In this document: positions 12,490 through 25,520 of the stretch, piece after piece
Layout: each line of letters opens with the position of its first letter
How positions within the stretch are numbered: the stretch's first letter is position 1
DNA from: Phycomyces nitens
Taxonomy: Eukaryota > Mucoromycota > Mucoromycetes > Mucorales > Phycomycetaceae
Assembly: GCA_022702545.1 (NCBI GenBank)
Contig: JAHRBC010000006.1
Span: 3,499,501-3,563,500 of the forward strand
Direction of reading: 5' to 3'
Length of the DNA stretch: 64,000 bases
Position numbers and translations under genes: made by a program
Notes under the pieces: model-generated
The model's database searches: none
Told to the model about the DNA's origin: nothing
What the model saw: the letters and a program-made list of their open reading frames with translations, nothing else

Positions 12490-15016
12490 TTAGTGAACGC
12501 GGACAGTCTTGACACCTTTCAGTGCCGCATTCTTTGACGGCGGTTTGGCTTCTCCATTGCGCTGTGCTTTGCTTTCGTCCTGGGGCTTGTTCTTCCTTTG
12601 CGATCCGCTCAACTTCTCGGGTCTTTCAACCAAGGGAGCCGACTGGCGTCTCACTCTAACGTCCTGCTTTGGCAGTGGTGTGGTACGAGTTGCTACTGGC
12701 TGAACCAAATGACCATACTTTTTATTGGGCTCTAAAATACTGCCATCCGATCTCTGTACACTGTCAGGCCTTTGTGCACTCGTGCCCGCAAACGATACAG
12801 GCCGTCGCTTTCCTTCTTTTTCATCGGACTTGACCGTCAATAGTCGGCCGATCCGTGATGGCATAGATGGCATAGGTGGCACAAGTCTATTGGTCTCATC
12901 GCTGTCCTTGGGCGGTCGTGCACTAATGCCCATTGTCAACCGTGCAGTCCGACTCTCACTCGGCAGTCGTTTCTGACGGAACACCGAGGCCTTTGGGGGC
13001 AAAGGACGGGGCTTCCGACCAGGCCCATTTGACAGCAGCACACGAGGACGAGGGGGAGCCTTTGCGGCCGAGGGCTTGTCTTCGGATAGACGTCCTGCAG
13101 AGGCCGGTCGAGACTTGATTGTTGGACGTTGGCCGCCAGATGTCGAACGAGAGGGAATGTTTTTGCGAGTCCGATCAATTTCGACTGACTTGACTGCATC
13201 TGCACGCCTCGTACGGTTCCGGTCAATACCAGGCTTACCGATTTGAGATATACCGGCCGGCATGGTGTAAGAGCGTGACATGGTCTTGAATGGAACCGGT
13301 TCCGACTGAACCTTTACCTTTGGAGTCTCTACATGTAGGACAGGCAAGGTCCACTTTAACCATGGCAACCGAGAACCCTGGTTGCGGTGGGAATCCAGCA
13401 TTGACTGTCGTTTGCGCATCACACTGTCAATCCGTTCCTTGGAGGGTATCGCACTTGCTTCACTCTCCAGGACTATGAACGAAGGCACAGGAAGGCGGCA
13501 TTGGCGAGCAGGTACAACCAAAGGCACATGGGATTTGTGGGTATTTGGTTTAGTAGCAAGGGTTGTGGATACACTTGGGTCAAGAGGTTGATCGGCTGGT
13601 GTTTGAGGTGGTTGGTCTAGAGTGTTGGGTTGGGTGAGGGTGAGGTCAAACTCATTGAGGGCCTCAAAGGTCTTTAGTTTCTTTAGGGCGCTCATCATCG
13701 CATCTTCTTCTACATCATCAACATGTGCGACTTGTTCAGATACAGATTCTGAAGGTTCTGATCCAGACAGGGAGGATATGTCGTGGTCAAGCCGCGTGGC
13801 AGGGTAAAGAGCCTCTGGTTTGTACGCACACAAGAATGGGTGCTATAATAGGCAATCCGTTATTAATCACATAATAAATACTTTGACTACTTACGTCCAA
13901 GAGGTCTTTGGCCGTCGTTCGTGCTTCTGGGTCGATCTCTAGACAACGGTCCAAGAGGTCTTCTAGTCCCTGGGGTAGTCCGGGTGGATAGACTGGCTTT
14001 CCATTGTCCAATATACGCTGTTTAATCTTTAAGAAAAAAAAGAGATTAATATGTGTACATGTATATGTATATTATTGATAAACAACAAATGTATACATAT
14101 ATAATCAAGCTTAAACTTTCTGTTTGGCTTACTTCTTCTTCTTCGAGCTTGTCATCTTCATATGGCGCCTTTCCTCCGTTCAAAATCTCCAGAATAACGA
14201 TGCCTAGTGCCCAAATGTCCACTTTGCAGCTAACTACTTGCCGCTTCACTAATTCAGGTGACCAGAACAAAACAACCCCGGCTTCCTCTACGTCCGAGTC
14301 GGCAGTGGGGTTTACGGACACTACGCCAAAATCGCCTATCACACAATATCATTTTTCTTATTTAGAATCTTCAAACGATACAGGGATATTTTCCACCCCC
14401 CTCCACCCCCCCTCCAAAGCATGTGTTTTGAAAACAAAACAACAAATTCCTTGGATGTGTTGGTTACCAATGACTATGGCGTTTGATTCGACGTCAAGAA
14501 AGATGTTGTCGCATTTGATATCTCGATGGATATAGTTGTGTCGGTGTACTTCGGCTAGTCCAGAAGCAATCTAGACAAACAAGAGATTAGAAAAGGTTGG
14601 GTGGAGGGTATAGATCATTGGCTTACTGAGCTAATAATGTATACTAATTGACCGATCGTAAGTTGATGGTCAAACACGTATTGTTGCAATGAGCCTCCTG
14701 TACACAATGGCATAACGAGGTAGACGAACTCTTGATGAAGGTAGACGGCATACAATTTGAGGATGTGCGGATGAACGCACTTTGTCATTGTATAAATCTC
14801 ATTCTCAACGAGCTCCTTTGGCATCACAAACATGTCTTCATGCTGATTCTCTTCGACTAGATATTTTTTGATGGCAACTTGACCAGCTGATTTCTTTCGT
14901 TCTCTGCATTTGTATACACCGCCTTGTGCACTGAACCAGGTTGGCTCTACATCCAGCCCTTTGTAAAAGAGGGTTGGATCCGAGCTGTAAACAGGAATCC
15001 CATTGACGTGCTGCAT
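12490..15016 (-). CDS. Serine/threonine protein kinase, STE20/PAK-like, with long basic C-terminal tail
   Basis: Five exons (14627-15016, 14468-14570, 14133-14335, 13895-14026, 12490-13842; minus strand) give 726 residues. The kinase domain spans about 25-280: ATP-binding Lys in QVAIKKY (Lys50), HRDIKCDN catalytic loop (Asp147), DFG at 166-168, activation segment ending WSPEL, then KVDIWALGIVILEILNG and the C-lobe Arg in DPEARTTAKDLLD. The usual glycine-rich loop is degenerate (SAQGGVYKC). The overall look is STE20/PAK/GCK, but I cannot assign a subfamily. Residues about 285-726 are disordered, Ser/Pro/Arg-rich and strongly basic (for example RPRVLLSNGPGRKPRPLPPK), suggesting scaffold, membrane or cytoskeleton binding. 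The start is the first in-frame ATG; an upstream exon cannot be excluded. A 92-base part of exon 5 is duplicated at 37788-37879. Confidence 0.9.
13122..13213 (-). repeat. Parent copy of a 92-base duplicated exon fragment
   Basis: This part of kinase exon 5 encodes RRADAVKSVEIDRTRKNIPS and a few residues more. It matches 37788-37879 on the opposite strand with two mismatches. Being inside an intact reading frame, this is the likely source. Confidence 0.9.
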
Positions 15017-15713
15017 CGGACAAAACACCGTTGAACGACAAGCAAGTTCAGAAAAGGAACCAAATAAGGGGCGGGAGTGAGTGCCTGCAGGTCTTACAGT
15101 GGCTTATGCTCCGCTTGAATTCATATCCCTCACAACCGAGCAGATTAAACATGTATCCTGCTGTGCTATTTCCATTTCCTTGTAGTCCTCCTAAAGCGTC
15201 TTTCTTGACTTTTGTTAACTTTTGTTGCAATTTACTAGTGTAGATACCAATATACTACTTTAACTACTATTCGACAGTCCAAGATATTCATCAAAAGAAG
15301 TGTCTTTTTGTTGAACAATGCATATCCTACTTGATCTTTACTACAGCCATATAATGGTGTTGGTAGCCACAAAGTCATATTTTGCTCATTAATAATTTCA
15401 ATTGTTTTGCACACAATCAGGTCTACAAAGAGTAGGAAACGACTAGTATTTAAAAGGTACGATGATTAGTCTGATTTGTGATTAGAGTCCAGGGCAACCT
15501 TGATTTTATACTCGGGCCAAAGGATTTGAAAAGGGGTGTAGGAATGTAAACGCAACAGATGGTAGTCTATATTTCAAATAAAGGGTCATATCCAATCCAA
15601 AATAACAATGGTGTACCTGGACATCAAAGACTTGGACTTTTATTCAGGATACTTTTTTTCTTGGTGGCAACAAATTCTGCAAGTGTTTGTTTCTGTTGTA
15701 TTTCCAACAGAAA
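15017..15713. other. Intergenic, 5' flank of the kinase gene
   Basis: A 60-codon minus-strand frame (15048-15230) lies just upstream of the kinase start and could be an unrecognised 5' exon, but no in-frame splice connects it. The rest is AT-rich with no recognised gene. Confidence 0.4.
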
Positions 15714-17583
15714 CATATTGATTGTGAGAATAGTACAAGGAACCAAAATTCATTTATGTTTCCATGGTAATTGACCAAGACTGGATTTCATGAATTTAAA
15801 GAATCATCATTTCCAAACATTACATTAAATTACAATACAATACATGCCTTGTACTTGGTATTCCTTTTCTTCTGTGTCTATCCAAAATACACTGTGGAAC
15901 GAGAAAAGACTCTGGTTTATTTAGCCATGTTCCTGTTGATTGACACAAGTTTTGGTGTAATAGAGGTACAAAATATCCCAAAGAAAGAAAAAAAACATCC
16001 AACACTCTTTTGATCCCAATTACAGCTAATATGAGATCTTGTGACGGAAGCCTAGTTAACAGGCACTCATATGGGTAAAAGACGGTTTAACCAAAAACAA
16101 GAATATTTGACAATAGAGTTTTTTTTTCTTTAAAAAAAAAAGAGGGTTTCTACAAGATCAAAATTATCTGTTTGAAATCAAGCATTTCATTTTCCATATT
16201 TCAAAGCAGTGAATCGGTTTGAATAGCCTGACCAGCACACATTTACAATGACTCCCACGTACATTGGCCATACTAATCAAGGAATTCCAATGAACACACA
16301 TAGATATACATTGGATCGTATTCTCGAGTCATCTATATATATATATATATATATATTACAAAATGCTGCCTAGAGTTTCATTGCTTGGCTATTGAAACTA
16401 TTCTAATACCATTACATATATACACATATATATTTTGTATTTGGTACAACATGTCTTGATCTACAACATGGAATTCTCAATTACAAGATTTATACATTTC
16501 CTGGTAGTCTTTGTAGATTGTGATTTTCTGTTGGATGACTCGTGTAGGTGTTATAACATATTTTGGGGAATCTATAGCACTATTCCTTCTTATTTCCCAC
16601 CAGTCAAACGACCTTTATAGCCAGTGTGCTCGGAAGATATAGAAAGATTGTTATTCCAGGGCCTTTAAGGATATTCTATAATCTAGATTACAAAATGTTC
16701 AAATACCTCAAGAAAATCAAATGTCTATTAGAAAAATTTTATTATTATTACTACTGTTAATTCTGCTCGTCTACAAAACTAACAGCCGGATTTTATCAAC
16801 CGTTTACAAACACGCTACTTTTTTTGGTTTTGTTTTTTTTTGGCAAGAAATAATACATACACGCTCCTACAACTTTTTTAATCTAGTGTATCTTTGTGGG
16901 CATGGTTTGTAAACAGCACAAGTAAAAGAAAGACGGCGGTTCCTAAACAAATTGCAGGATTTTAGAGATGAATTATACAAGATGACTAACTGGTGTTCTA
17001 ATGAAACCATGGATAGTATAATTGACGTTTACTTTTTGTGGGTTAGATGGCCTTGGCCATGGTGATTTGTAATTTGAAATCCACAAAGATCATTGTCATC
17101 TTAATTACACCCCCATTAATCTCTTGATAAAGCGTGCTAGTGTATTGATCTTGGCCACCAACCATTCTATTTCTGCCAGTGTGGAGTGATTACTTTGGGA
17201 ACTAGACAGACATCTATCCAGCTATTTGGTGCCAATTGACAGCCACAGCATAAAGAAGTGTATTTGGCAGGGTAGTCATAAAGAAGCTCCTATAATATGT
17301 GCCACATGGCACATATTGCATCAGAGGTTCGTTTGGGCGAGAAAAAAAAAAGAAAAAGAAAAAGATAAAGGGCAAGATGATGGTTGTCGAACATGCTCTG
17401 TCCCAAAAAAGGTAAATTGGCGGGGTATCACTATCACACCAATTCAATTTACATTTATTTTGGAAAGTAATTTTGATTCCAGTTGATTCTATTGGCCAGA
17501 AACTCAGAGCCATATGTATTTTGAGACCCAGCGCATGTGCCAAATGGTGGTGATATAGTGTTTGATGGGTTGGATATGGGACT
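15714..17583 (+). repeat. Palindrome 1, left arm (1870 bases)
   Basis: This arm is the reverse complement of 18814-20687. It runs from catattgattgtgagaata at the outer end to gttggatatgggact at the inner end. The chance reading frames in the two arms translate identically, and the only clear length difference is in an (AT)n tract (near 16333), two repeats shorter here. No known protein domain was recognised in the arm. A 9-bp-stem hairpin lies at 17295-17316. Confidence 0.95.
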
Positions 17584-18813
17584 ATTAACAATTGTTTAAA
17601 ACTTTTTGAAGCTTTTCACAAGAATCCCTAACAGTATTTTTGAATGTGTTTGTAGGGTTTCTTGCAGGGTCTGTCTATATTTGCTTCCAAATCCTCAGCA
17701 GTGGCAAATTTGCACTACCTTGGACTTTTTTTAGCACAGCCTAGGACTGCTTGATGAGGCTAAGCTTTGGATATTATGAAAAGTACGAGTTGCCCTGGAA
17801 CATCTCTGGTCAATCATTGTATCGATGCCTTGGCTTTGAGTAGAATGGTATCAGCTATAACTATATAAATGTCTCTTATTTTTGACCAATTGTTCATTAC
17901 ATCTCTCATCTTGAATGAATCTTGCAAAATACTCGGGATTTACTCCGGTTGTATTTCTCTCGGTTACTTGTACAGTGTTTTTCTTTTTCGAGAAACTTTG
18001 GATAGTGTAGGCATCAATGGCTTATTTTTTTTGTCAATATCCATAACTAAACAAAAGTATCTCCGAGGATAGTTTCAAAGACTCTTCTAGTTAAAAAGTA
18101 TGTTGGAGTATTTACATAGCCTTTTTAAAGTTAAAAAAAATTTTATCGAAAATAATACAAATTTCTCAAATAAGTCCATGCTTGTTTTTAATATGACTAC
18201 TACTGTGTCTTCATCTCTTCCGAGTTTATGAGTATTATTTCCTGTGATAAGTTAAAGTGTAATACTCTCGATAGTTGGATTCCAGCCCCAAAAGATATAA
18301 GCATGTCAAAGACCTTTATTCATCGATAATTCTCCAGAACAATTGATTTAAGCTGTCTAAATCATCTTAGTTTGAAGCTCAATGCTGCACATCGTAAAAT
18401 TGAACGAGTCTTTATGGTTATCTTGTAACTGATATAAAGAACAATTGTCATTATTGCCATTATTCTTATAAAAAATGTTCCAAGGTGGATCGTTATCGAG
18501 TCTTTTTTGTCCAAATTTATAAGATGTTTTCCATTATTCCTGTTATTTCTCCAAGAGAACTACATCCCATAGATTGATACCGATATACATAAAAAACGCA
18601 ATGTATATCTGACCAAAATCTAAGCCTCTTAAAATTGTTCAGCTATTTTTTTGTACTTGTACACCAAGACAAATAAAAGGCCAATATTATTCTTTTAGTT
18701 TATTATTTCGTTCCTATTCTTATATCTTGTATTTTACTAGTTGTTTCTATAGAAACCTGTCCAGATGCCATCCAAAGCAAAAATAATAAGGATCAAGTCC
18801 CATGACCCGAATC
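17584..18813. other. Palindrome 1, unique spacer (1230 bases)
   Basis: The spacer separates the two arms. It has no long reading frame; the longest frames have no recognisable domain. The stretch at about 17640-17850 reads on the minus strand like decayed coding DNA with stops (one piece is MIDQRCSRATRTFHNIQSL), perhaps an old element. Confidence 0.8.
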
Positions 18814-20039
18814 AGTCCCATATCCAACCCATCAAACACTATATCACCACCATTTGGCACATGCGCTGGGTCTCAAAATACATATGGCTCTGAGTTTCTG
18901 GCCAATAGAATCAACTGGAATCAAAATTACTTTCCAAAATAAATGTAAATTGAATTGGTGTGATAGTGATACCCCGCCAATTTACCTTTTTTGGGACAGA
19001 GCATGTTCGACAACCATCATCTTGCCCTTTATCTTTTTCTTTTTCTTTTTTTTTTCTCGCCCAAACGAACCTCTGATGCAATATGTGCCATGTGGCACAT
19101 ATTATAGGAGCTTCTTTATGACTACCCTGCCAAATACACTTCTTTATGCTGTGGCTGTCAATTGGCACCAAATAGCTGGATAGATGTCTGTCTAGTTCCC
19201 AAAGTAATCACTCCACACTGGCAGAAATAGAATGGTTGGTGGCCAAGATCAATACACTAGCACGCTTTATCAAGAGATTAATGGGGGTGTAATTAAGATG
19301 ACAATGATCTTTGTGGATTTCAAATTACAAATCACCATGGCCAAGGCCATCTAACCCACAAAAAGTAAACGTCAATTATACTATCCATGGTTTCATTAGA
19401 ACACCAGTTAGTCATCTTGTATAATTCATCTCTAAAATCCTGCAATTTGTTTAGGAACCGCCGTCTTTCTTTTACTTGTGCTGTTTACAAACCATGCCCA
19501 CAAAGATACACTAGATTAAAAAAGTTGTAGGAGCGTGTATGTATTATTTCTTGCCAAAAAAAAACAAAACCAAAAAAAAGTAGCGTGTTTGTAAACGGTT
19601 GATAAAATCCGGCTGTTAGTTTTGTAGACGAGCAGAATTAACAGTAGTAATAATAATAAAATTTTTCTAATAGACATTTGATTTTCTTGAGGTATTTGAA
19701 CATTTTGTAATCTAGATTATAGAATATCCTTAAAGGCCCTGGAATAACAATCTTTCTATATCTTCCGAGCACACTGGCTATAAAGGTCGTTTGACTGGTG
19801 GGAAATAAGAAGGAATAGTGCTATAGATTCCCCAAAATATGTTATAACACCTACACGAGTCATCCAACAGAAAATCACAATCTACAAAGACTACCAGGAA
19901 ATGTATAAATCTTGTAATTGAGAATTCCATGTTGTAGATCAAGACATGTTGTACCAAATACAAAATATATATGTGTATATATGTAATGGTATTAGAATAG
20001 TTTCAATAGCCAAGCAATGAAACTCTAGGCAGCATTTTG

Positions 20040-20072
<33 letters not shown>

Positions 20073-20687
20073 TGACTCGAGAATACGATCCAATGTATAT
20101 CTATGTGTGTTCATTGGAATTCCTTGATTAGTATGGCCAATGTACGTGGGAGTCATTGTAAATGTGTGCTGGTCAGGCTATTCAAACCGATTCACTGCTT
20201 TGAAATATGGAAAATGAAATGCTTGATTTCAAACAGATAATTTTGATCTTGTAGAAACCCTCTTTTTTTTTAAAGAAAAAAACTCTATTGTCAAATATTC
20301 TTGTTTTTGGTTAAACCGTCTTTTACCCATATGAGTGCCTGTTAACTAGGCTTCCGTCACAAGATCTCATATTAGCTGTAATTGGGATCAAAAGAGTGTT
20401 GGATGTTTTTTTTCTTTCTTTGGGATATTTTGTACCTCTATTACACCAAAACTTGTGTCAATCAACAGGAACATGGCTAAATAAACCAGAGTCTTTTCTC
20501 GTTCCACAGTGTATTTTGGATAGACACAGAAGAAAAGGAATACCAAGTACAAGGCATGTATTGTATTGTAATTTAATGTAATGTTTGGAAATGATGATTC
20601 TTTAAATTCATGAAATCCAGTCTTGGTCAATTACCATGGAAACATAAATGAATTTTGGTTCCTTGTACTATTCTCACAATCAATATG
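18814..20687 (-). repeat. Palindrome 1, right arm (1874 bases)
   Basis: Reverse complement of 15714-17583, four bases longer because of the (AT)n tract near 20042-20070. The sequences diverge abruptly at both ends. No obvious target-site duplication flanks the outer ends (aacagaaa on the left, gttgctcc on the right). Confidence 0.95.
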
Positions 20688-23246
20688 GTTGCTCCATCTA
20701 ATTTCTTAAAAGTATAATTCTTCATTTTAAAAGTCTTTATAGCCAAGATACTTGCTGTCCGATTCATTTCTAAAATAAATTGATATTATCTCTCAGGCAC
20801 AATAACAAAAGGTCTATCTCGTCAAAAATTATCAAAGGCTCATAGTTATGGTTTTTTCAATTAGAACTATCAAGATTAAACAGAGTGGGAGGTACAAGTG
20901 TGAAATTATAAGAGGATCTGTACTTGGACTTATCTATAGCGTGCGGATGAGCGTAAAGATCATAATATCTTTACTGTTCTTTTTGGTTTCAACAGCTCTT
21001 AAAGTAGAAATGGATTCACTGTTTTTTCTAGTTTGTATTTTTAAAATAGCAGCAGTGCGGTATAGACTAAAATCTAATTAAATTTGGTGCTCATCTCAGA
21101 GTAACTATTTACGTATAAGCAAAGGCTAAATAATTGTCAAAGAGAGGGTCCTTTTGTGTTGGATAAAGACGTGCTTGTGCAAAAATCAAATTACAAATCA
21201 AGTCTTGGTTTTTGATATTCTTTGAAAGGAAATGGTAAATAATATAGGCTTGCCATGATTATCAGAGGATTTTTAACCGACATTTATTCCGAGATATTAA
21301 ATAGTCAGTTAAATACCATATGTGTCAGTCGTGGCCACGGTATAAGATTGGAATATTCCGTCTTTTGATATATATTTTTATTTTTTCACAGGCAAAAAAA
21401 AATTGACAGCATATTTCAACAATGAAGAGTGAGTTTTACAAGATTTGTCTTTGATTACAGGCATAAAATATCATATTTCCTTTTTATTATCATTGATATC
21501 TTGAAATACTAGCAATTGTAATAAACTGTTTTAATAAATAAATGAATAAAAGTAGCAAATGATTTTTATTGGAATATTCAAAGTATGCTGCATTGTCAAA
21601 TTATAGTCTTTAAACCATTTAGAAACATCAATACCCCAACTCTTGTCTGTATTGAATCGGGAAAATTAAAGAGATTGTTGGGAAGAATAGTAATCATTCA
21701 AGTATCTTTGATTCCAAGATCACTGTATGTTTTAGAAATATGAATATTCATGTATTATTATTAAATGAACTTTTAGGGGTAGAATGAAATATTTGAATAT
21801 GTACAAATCAATATTCATAGGAACTAGAGAAAATAAAGGCTGTCACACGTTCCTGTGAATCCTCCAATTCAAACTCGCCAAGAGATAAAATAAGGAGATA
21901 CTTCTTTTAGATTGGTCGTACATGAGCTACCAAAGCGTGAAGAACCACGAGAAACGAGGATAAAGTCAAGTGGGACAAATCGACCTAGAGAGTGTCGAGT
22001 TTGTATGCATTGACATTATAGAACGACAAGTATTCTGTTGTTGTGGTTGATTAAAGTCTCCACATATCTAAATTACCACCCCATTTCAATCTGCTTCTAT
22101 TGGGATTTTACTTGACAGAACCACTTTTATTTTGCCATCAAATGGCGTGTTAAAATGGACTTTTTATTTTTTGGAGACAAAACATAAATGTTCTTGTTTT
22201 TAAAGTGAAATATCAGTAATTCAGTTTACATAAAAATCATTAGGGATTATAAACCTTGATCTTGACAAGATAGAAAACGACATATAGATGACATATAAAT
22301 CATTTTAACCTCTTTATACACAAGCCAACTTCGTGGGAAAAGGAGGAGGGAGGAATAAATCGGGTTCACTAGTCAGTGGCATCTGTTTTCACGCACAGAC
22401 GCCCATTGAGTTTGGTTTTTTTTTGGCTGATTATGTTTCCAATTGGCTGGTGTTCAGTGAGTTGTTTGTAGATTGGCAATGATACGGCTGTATCAGCTCA
22501 AAAGAGTGCTAAGATGTTATGGGTTTACGAGTAGCAACGGATTTAGTATTCGTATGGAGGACTAGGGATATCATTTTGGGAAAGGGTACCAGAATTTGAC
22601 CAGCATTTTTTTTAGAAATCACAGTATTCCTAATATAAATAATATTATTGTGGTTATTGATGGCAAGATAAGTCTGAATAATTTCCCGTACATGATACCA
22701 AGCTTTGGTCATCATCATTCAATATCAACCTCATCTTCACACTTCCCATATTTTTTTTATCTTGCCTGCTTGGCGTGCACAAATGATGGTAATTCATGGC
22801 ACCAACATTCAATTGCATAGAATATTGATATTTATATGGACGCCTATTGCCCTAGACCGTTAGTATCCGGAAGGGACAGCCATTCCGACCTCTAGATGGA
22901 AAACCAAGCATGTTATTAAGAAACTATTAATGAAGAAAATAACACGGATAAAATAACTAGAAAGGGGGTAAAGGGAAAACCACGCTCAAGCCATGGTGAG
23001 GAACGGTTGCCTTGGTTACTTCAGAGTAGGCAAGGATTTTATTGAGAAATTCACATGCAACCATTTTTGTCAACCACTTGCGGGGGAAGATCGCTTCCAA
23101 ATTAAATTAGTTTGTGTCACCATATGCAACAAAAATCATATATAAACCAACAGGCACGAAAGCATAATCGACATAAATCGTCTTCTTCATCACCCCTTCC
23201 ATTCACTCGACGTCTTTACGACTCTTACTCTCTTATTTATCCAATC
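20688..23246. other. Intergenic, 5' flank of the acyl-CoA synthetase gene
   Basis: 2.5 kb of AT-rich DNA with no supported gene. Short frames (20848-21081, 22509-22718) have no coding character. The proximal part should hold the promoter of the downstream gene. Confidence 0.5.
23139..23146 (+). promoter_or_regulatory. TATA-like element before the acyl-CoA synthetase gene
   Basis: tatataaa lies about 100 bases upstream of the ATG at 23247, followed by a CT/TC-rich leader. The position suits a core promoter; this is inference from sequence only. Confidence 0.35.
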
Positions 23247-25520
23247 ATGAAGTCTTACTCCTACGAAGTTGGTCCCGAACAACCCAATGGTGGACGCATC
23301 AGACGCAGCACTAATGCCGTCGATGGTCTTGTCAGAGGCCCCGATAAAAATGTCCACACTCTTTACGACGTACTCCAATATGCCGTCAAAAAATATGGCG
23401 ATGCCGATGCATTTGGTTACCGCAAACTTGAGAACATAATTGAAGAAGAAAAGCAGGTTACCAAGTTTGTTGATGGTGTCGAAACCAAGGAAACCAAGGT
23501 CTGGAAGTACTTCCAATATTCTGGATACTACTACATGTCCTACAAGGAAGCCTCTCGCAAGGCCCACGATATTGGTGCCGGTCTCTACTATCTTGGCATG
23601 CGAGAAGGATCCAAAATCGAAATCTTTGCTCCCACAAGGTAACATAACATATTCAATTGTCTTGCCCATCTAACCTTTTCCATAGTCTCAACTGGATCGT
23701 GGCTTCCCAGAGTGCCTTTACCCAAAACATGTCCATTGTTACTGCCTACGATACTCTTGGAGAAGATGGCTTGCTTCACTCCATGAACGAAACCGAAGTC
23801 CAGGCCATTTACACCTCGGCCGAACTCTTGGGCACCGTTGCCAAGGTTGCTGCCAAATGTCCTAGTCTTAGGATCATCATGTACAGTGGCGAACCTACAC
23901 CAGAAGCCATCGAGAAGGCCAAGGTTGGCAGTGTCCAGGAGATTCTCTCAATGGATGAGATTGCTGCCTTTGGTCGCGCAAACCCCAGAGAAGCCCACCC
24001 ACCAGAGCCTGAAGATATTTGCTGCATCATGTATACTTCAGGAAGTACCGGTAACCCAAAGGGTGTCATGTTGTCCCACAAGAACATCGCTGCTTCTGGT
24101 AAGAACCACAGCTTCTTTTTCTTTTTCTTTTTACCCACTGTAGGCTGACATTTTGTTGTACTTATAGTTGGCTCCACCCACGAACAATTGAAAGACTATG
24201 TCTCCCCTCGAGACAGCATGATGGCCTATCTTCCTCTTGCCCACGTATTTGAGTTTGTTACAGAGCATACCTGTATCTTCTGGGGTATTACTCTTGGCTA
24301 TGGTTCCCCAAGAACCCTGACGGACGCATCGGTTCGTAACTGCAAGGGTGATATCAAGGAATTCCGTCCTACTCTCATGACTGGTGTACCTGCTGTCTGG
24401 GAATCTATTCGAAAGGGTGTACTTGCCAAGATTAACGAATCATCTCCCAATGCCCAAAAGGTCTTTCACAAGGCATTTGCCGCCAAGGCATGGTTGCAGG
24501 AACGTCGCTATCCCACATACCTCCTTGACACTGCCGTATTCAGTAAGATCAAGGAACAGGTTGGCGGTCGTCTGAGAGTAGCTATTTCGGGTGGTGCTCC
24601 AATGTCTATTGAAACCCAGAGATTCTTGTCAGTCACAGTGTGCCCTGTTCTTGCTGGCTACGGTATGACTGAGAGTTGCAGTATGACCACCCTGATGGTC
24701 CCTGAGCTATACAGTCTTGGTAACGTTGGTGGCCCCCAGCCCTGTGCCGAAATCAAGCTTGTCGATGTTCCTGATGCTGGATACTTTTCTACAAACACAC
24801 CAAAGCCTCAGGGTGAAGTCTGGATGCGTGGTCCTAGTGTGACAAAGGGTTATTGGAAGCGTGAAGATGCTACCAGAGAGGCTCTTAATGAGGATGGATG
24901 GTTACAAACTGGTGATATTGGAGAGTGGAATGAGGATGGCAGTCTTAGTGTCATTGATCGCAAGAAGAATCTGGTCAAGCTTAGTAACGGTGAATACATT
25001 GCCCTCGAGAAGATGGAGTCGATCTACAAGAGTTGTCTTTATGTCGGAAACATCTGTATCTGCGCTGATTCCTTGCTTCCTCGTGCAATTGCTCTGGTTG
25101 TTCCACTCGAGCCTGCTATTCGCAAGATGGCCAGACAAAAGGGTGTAGAGACCAATGACTGGGAAGAGTTGTGTGCTAACGAGACCGTAAAGAAGACTGT
25201 CTTGAGTGCCCTGAATGCCCAGGCCAAGGTTGGCGGTCTCAAGGGTGCCGAGTTGCTGTTTGATATTCACATTGTCAGTGATGAATGGACTATTGAAGCA
25301 GTAAGTATAGTGCTGGGTGCAATTGATGGCAATTTTGGCTAACCTTTCTTCTTTTAGGGTCTTTTGACTGCCGCACAAAAGCTGAAGAGACAAGAGATTG
25401 TCAAGAGATACAAGGCCGAGATTGATGAAGTGTAAGTATTTTTTATTATTATTAAAAAAATTATAAAGTATCTGTCCCTAATCATCTTTATCCTTTAGTA
25501 ATGCCAAGCAGGTCAAATAA
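23247..25520 (+). CDS. Long-chain acyl-CoA synthetase (long-chain fatty acid-CoA ligase)
   Basis: The enzyme activates fatty acids with ATP and CoA for lipid synthesis, import or beta-oxidation. Five exons (23247-23638, 23686-24098, 24168-25300, 25358-25431, 25499-25520) give 677 residues, the usual size of FAA1/ACSL proteins. Motifs in order: YTSGSTGNPKGVMLSHKN (AMP-binding P-loop, from about 247), YLPLAHVFEF, GYGMTES (about 432), LQTGDIGEWNEDGSLSVIDR (ATP-binding Asp and hinge, from about 514), then KKNLVKLSNGEYIALEKMES (fatty-acyl signature). I start at MKSYSYEVGPEQPNGG; an in-frame upstream ATG would add 45 low-complexity residues without family support. No PTS1 peroxisomal signal is seen (the C-terminus is KQVK). 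Confidence 0.97.

Noticed and set aside
15771..16013. 80-codon frame duplicated exactly in the other palindrome arm (20388-20630)
   Set aside because: The exact duplication follows from the arm identity, not protein conservation; no domain or codon bias supports a gene.
17214..17591. 125-codon minus-strand frame partly repeated at 18854-19183
   Set aside because: It contains a translated homopolymer (poly-Phe from the A-rich run) and again merely reflects arm identity.
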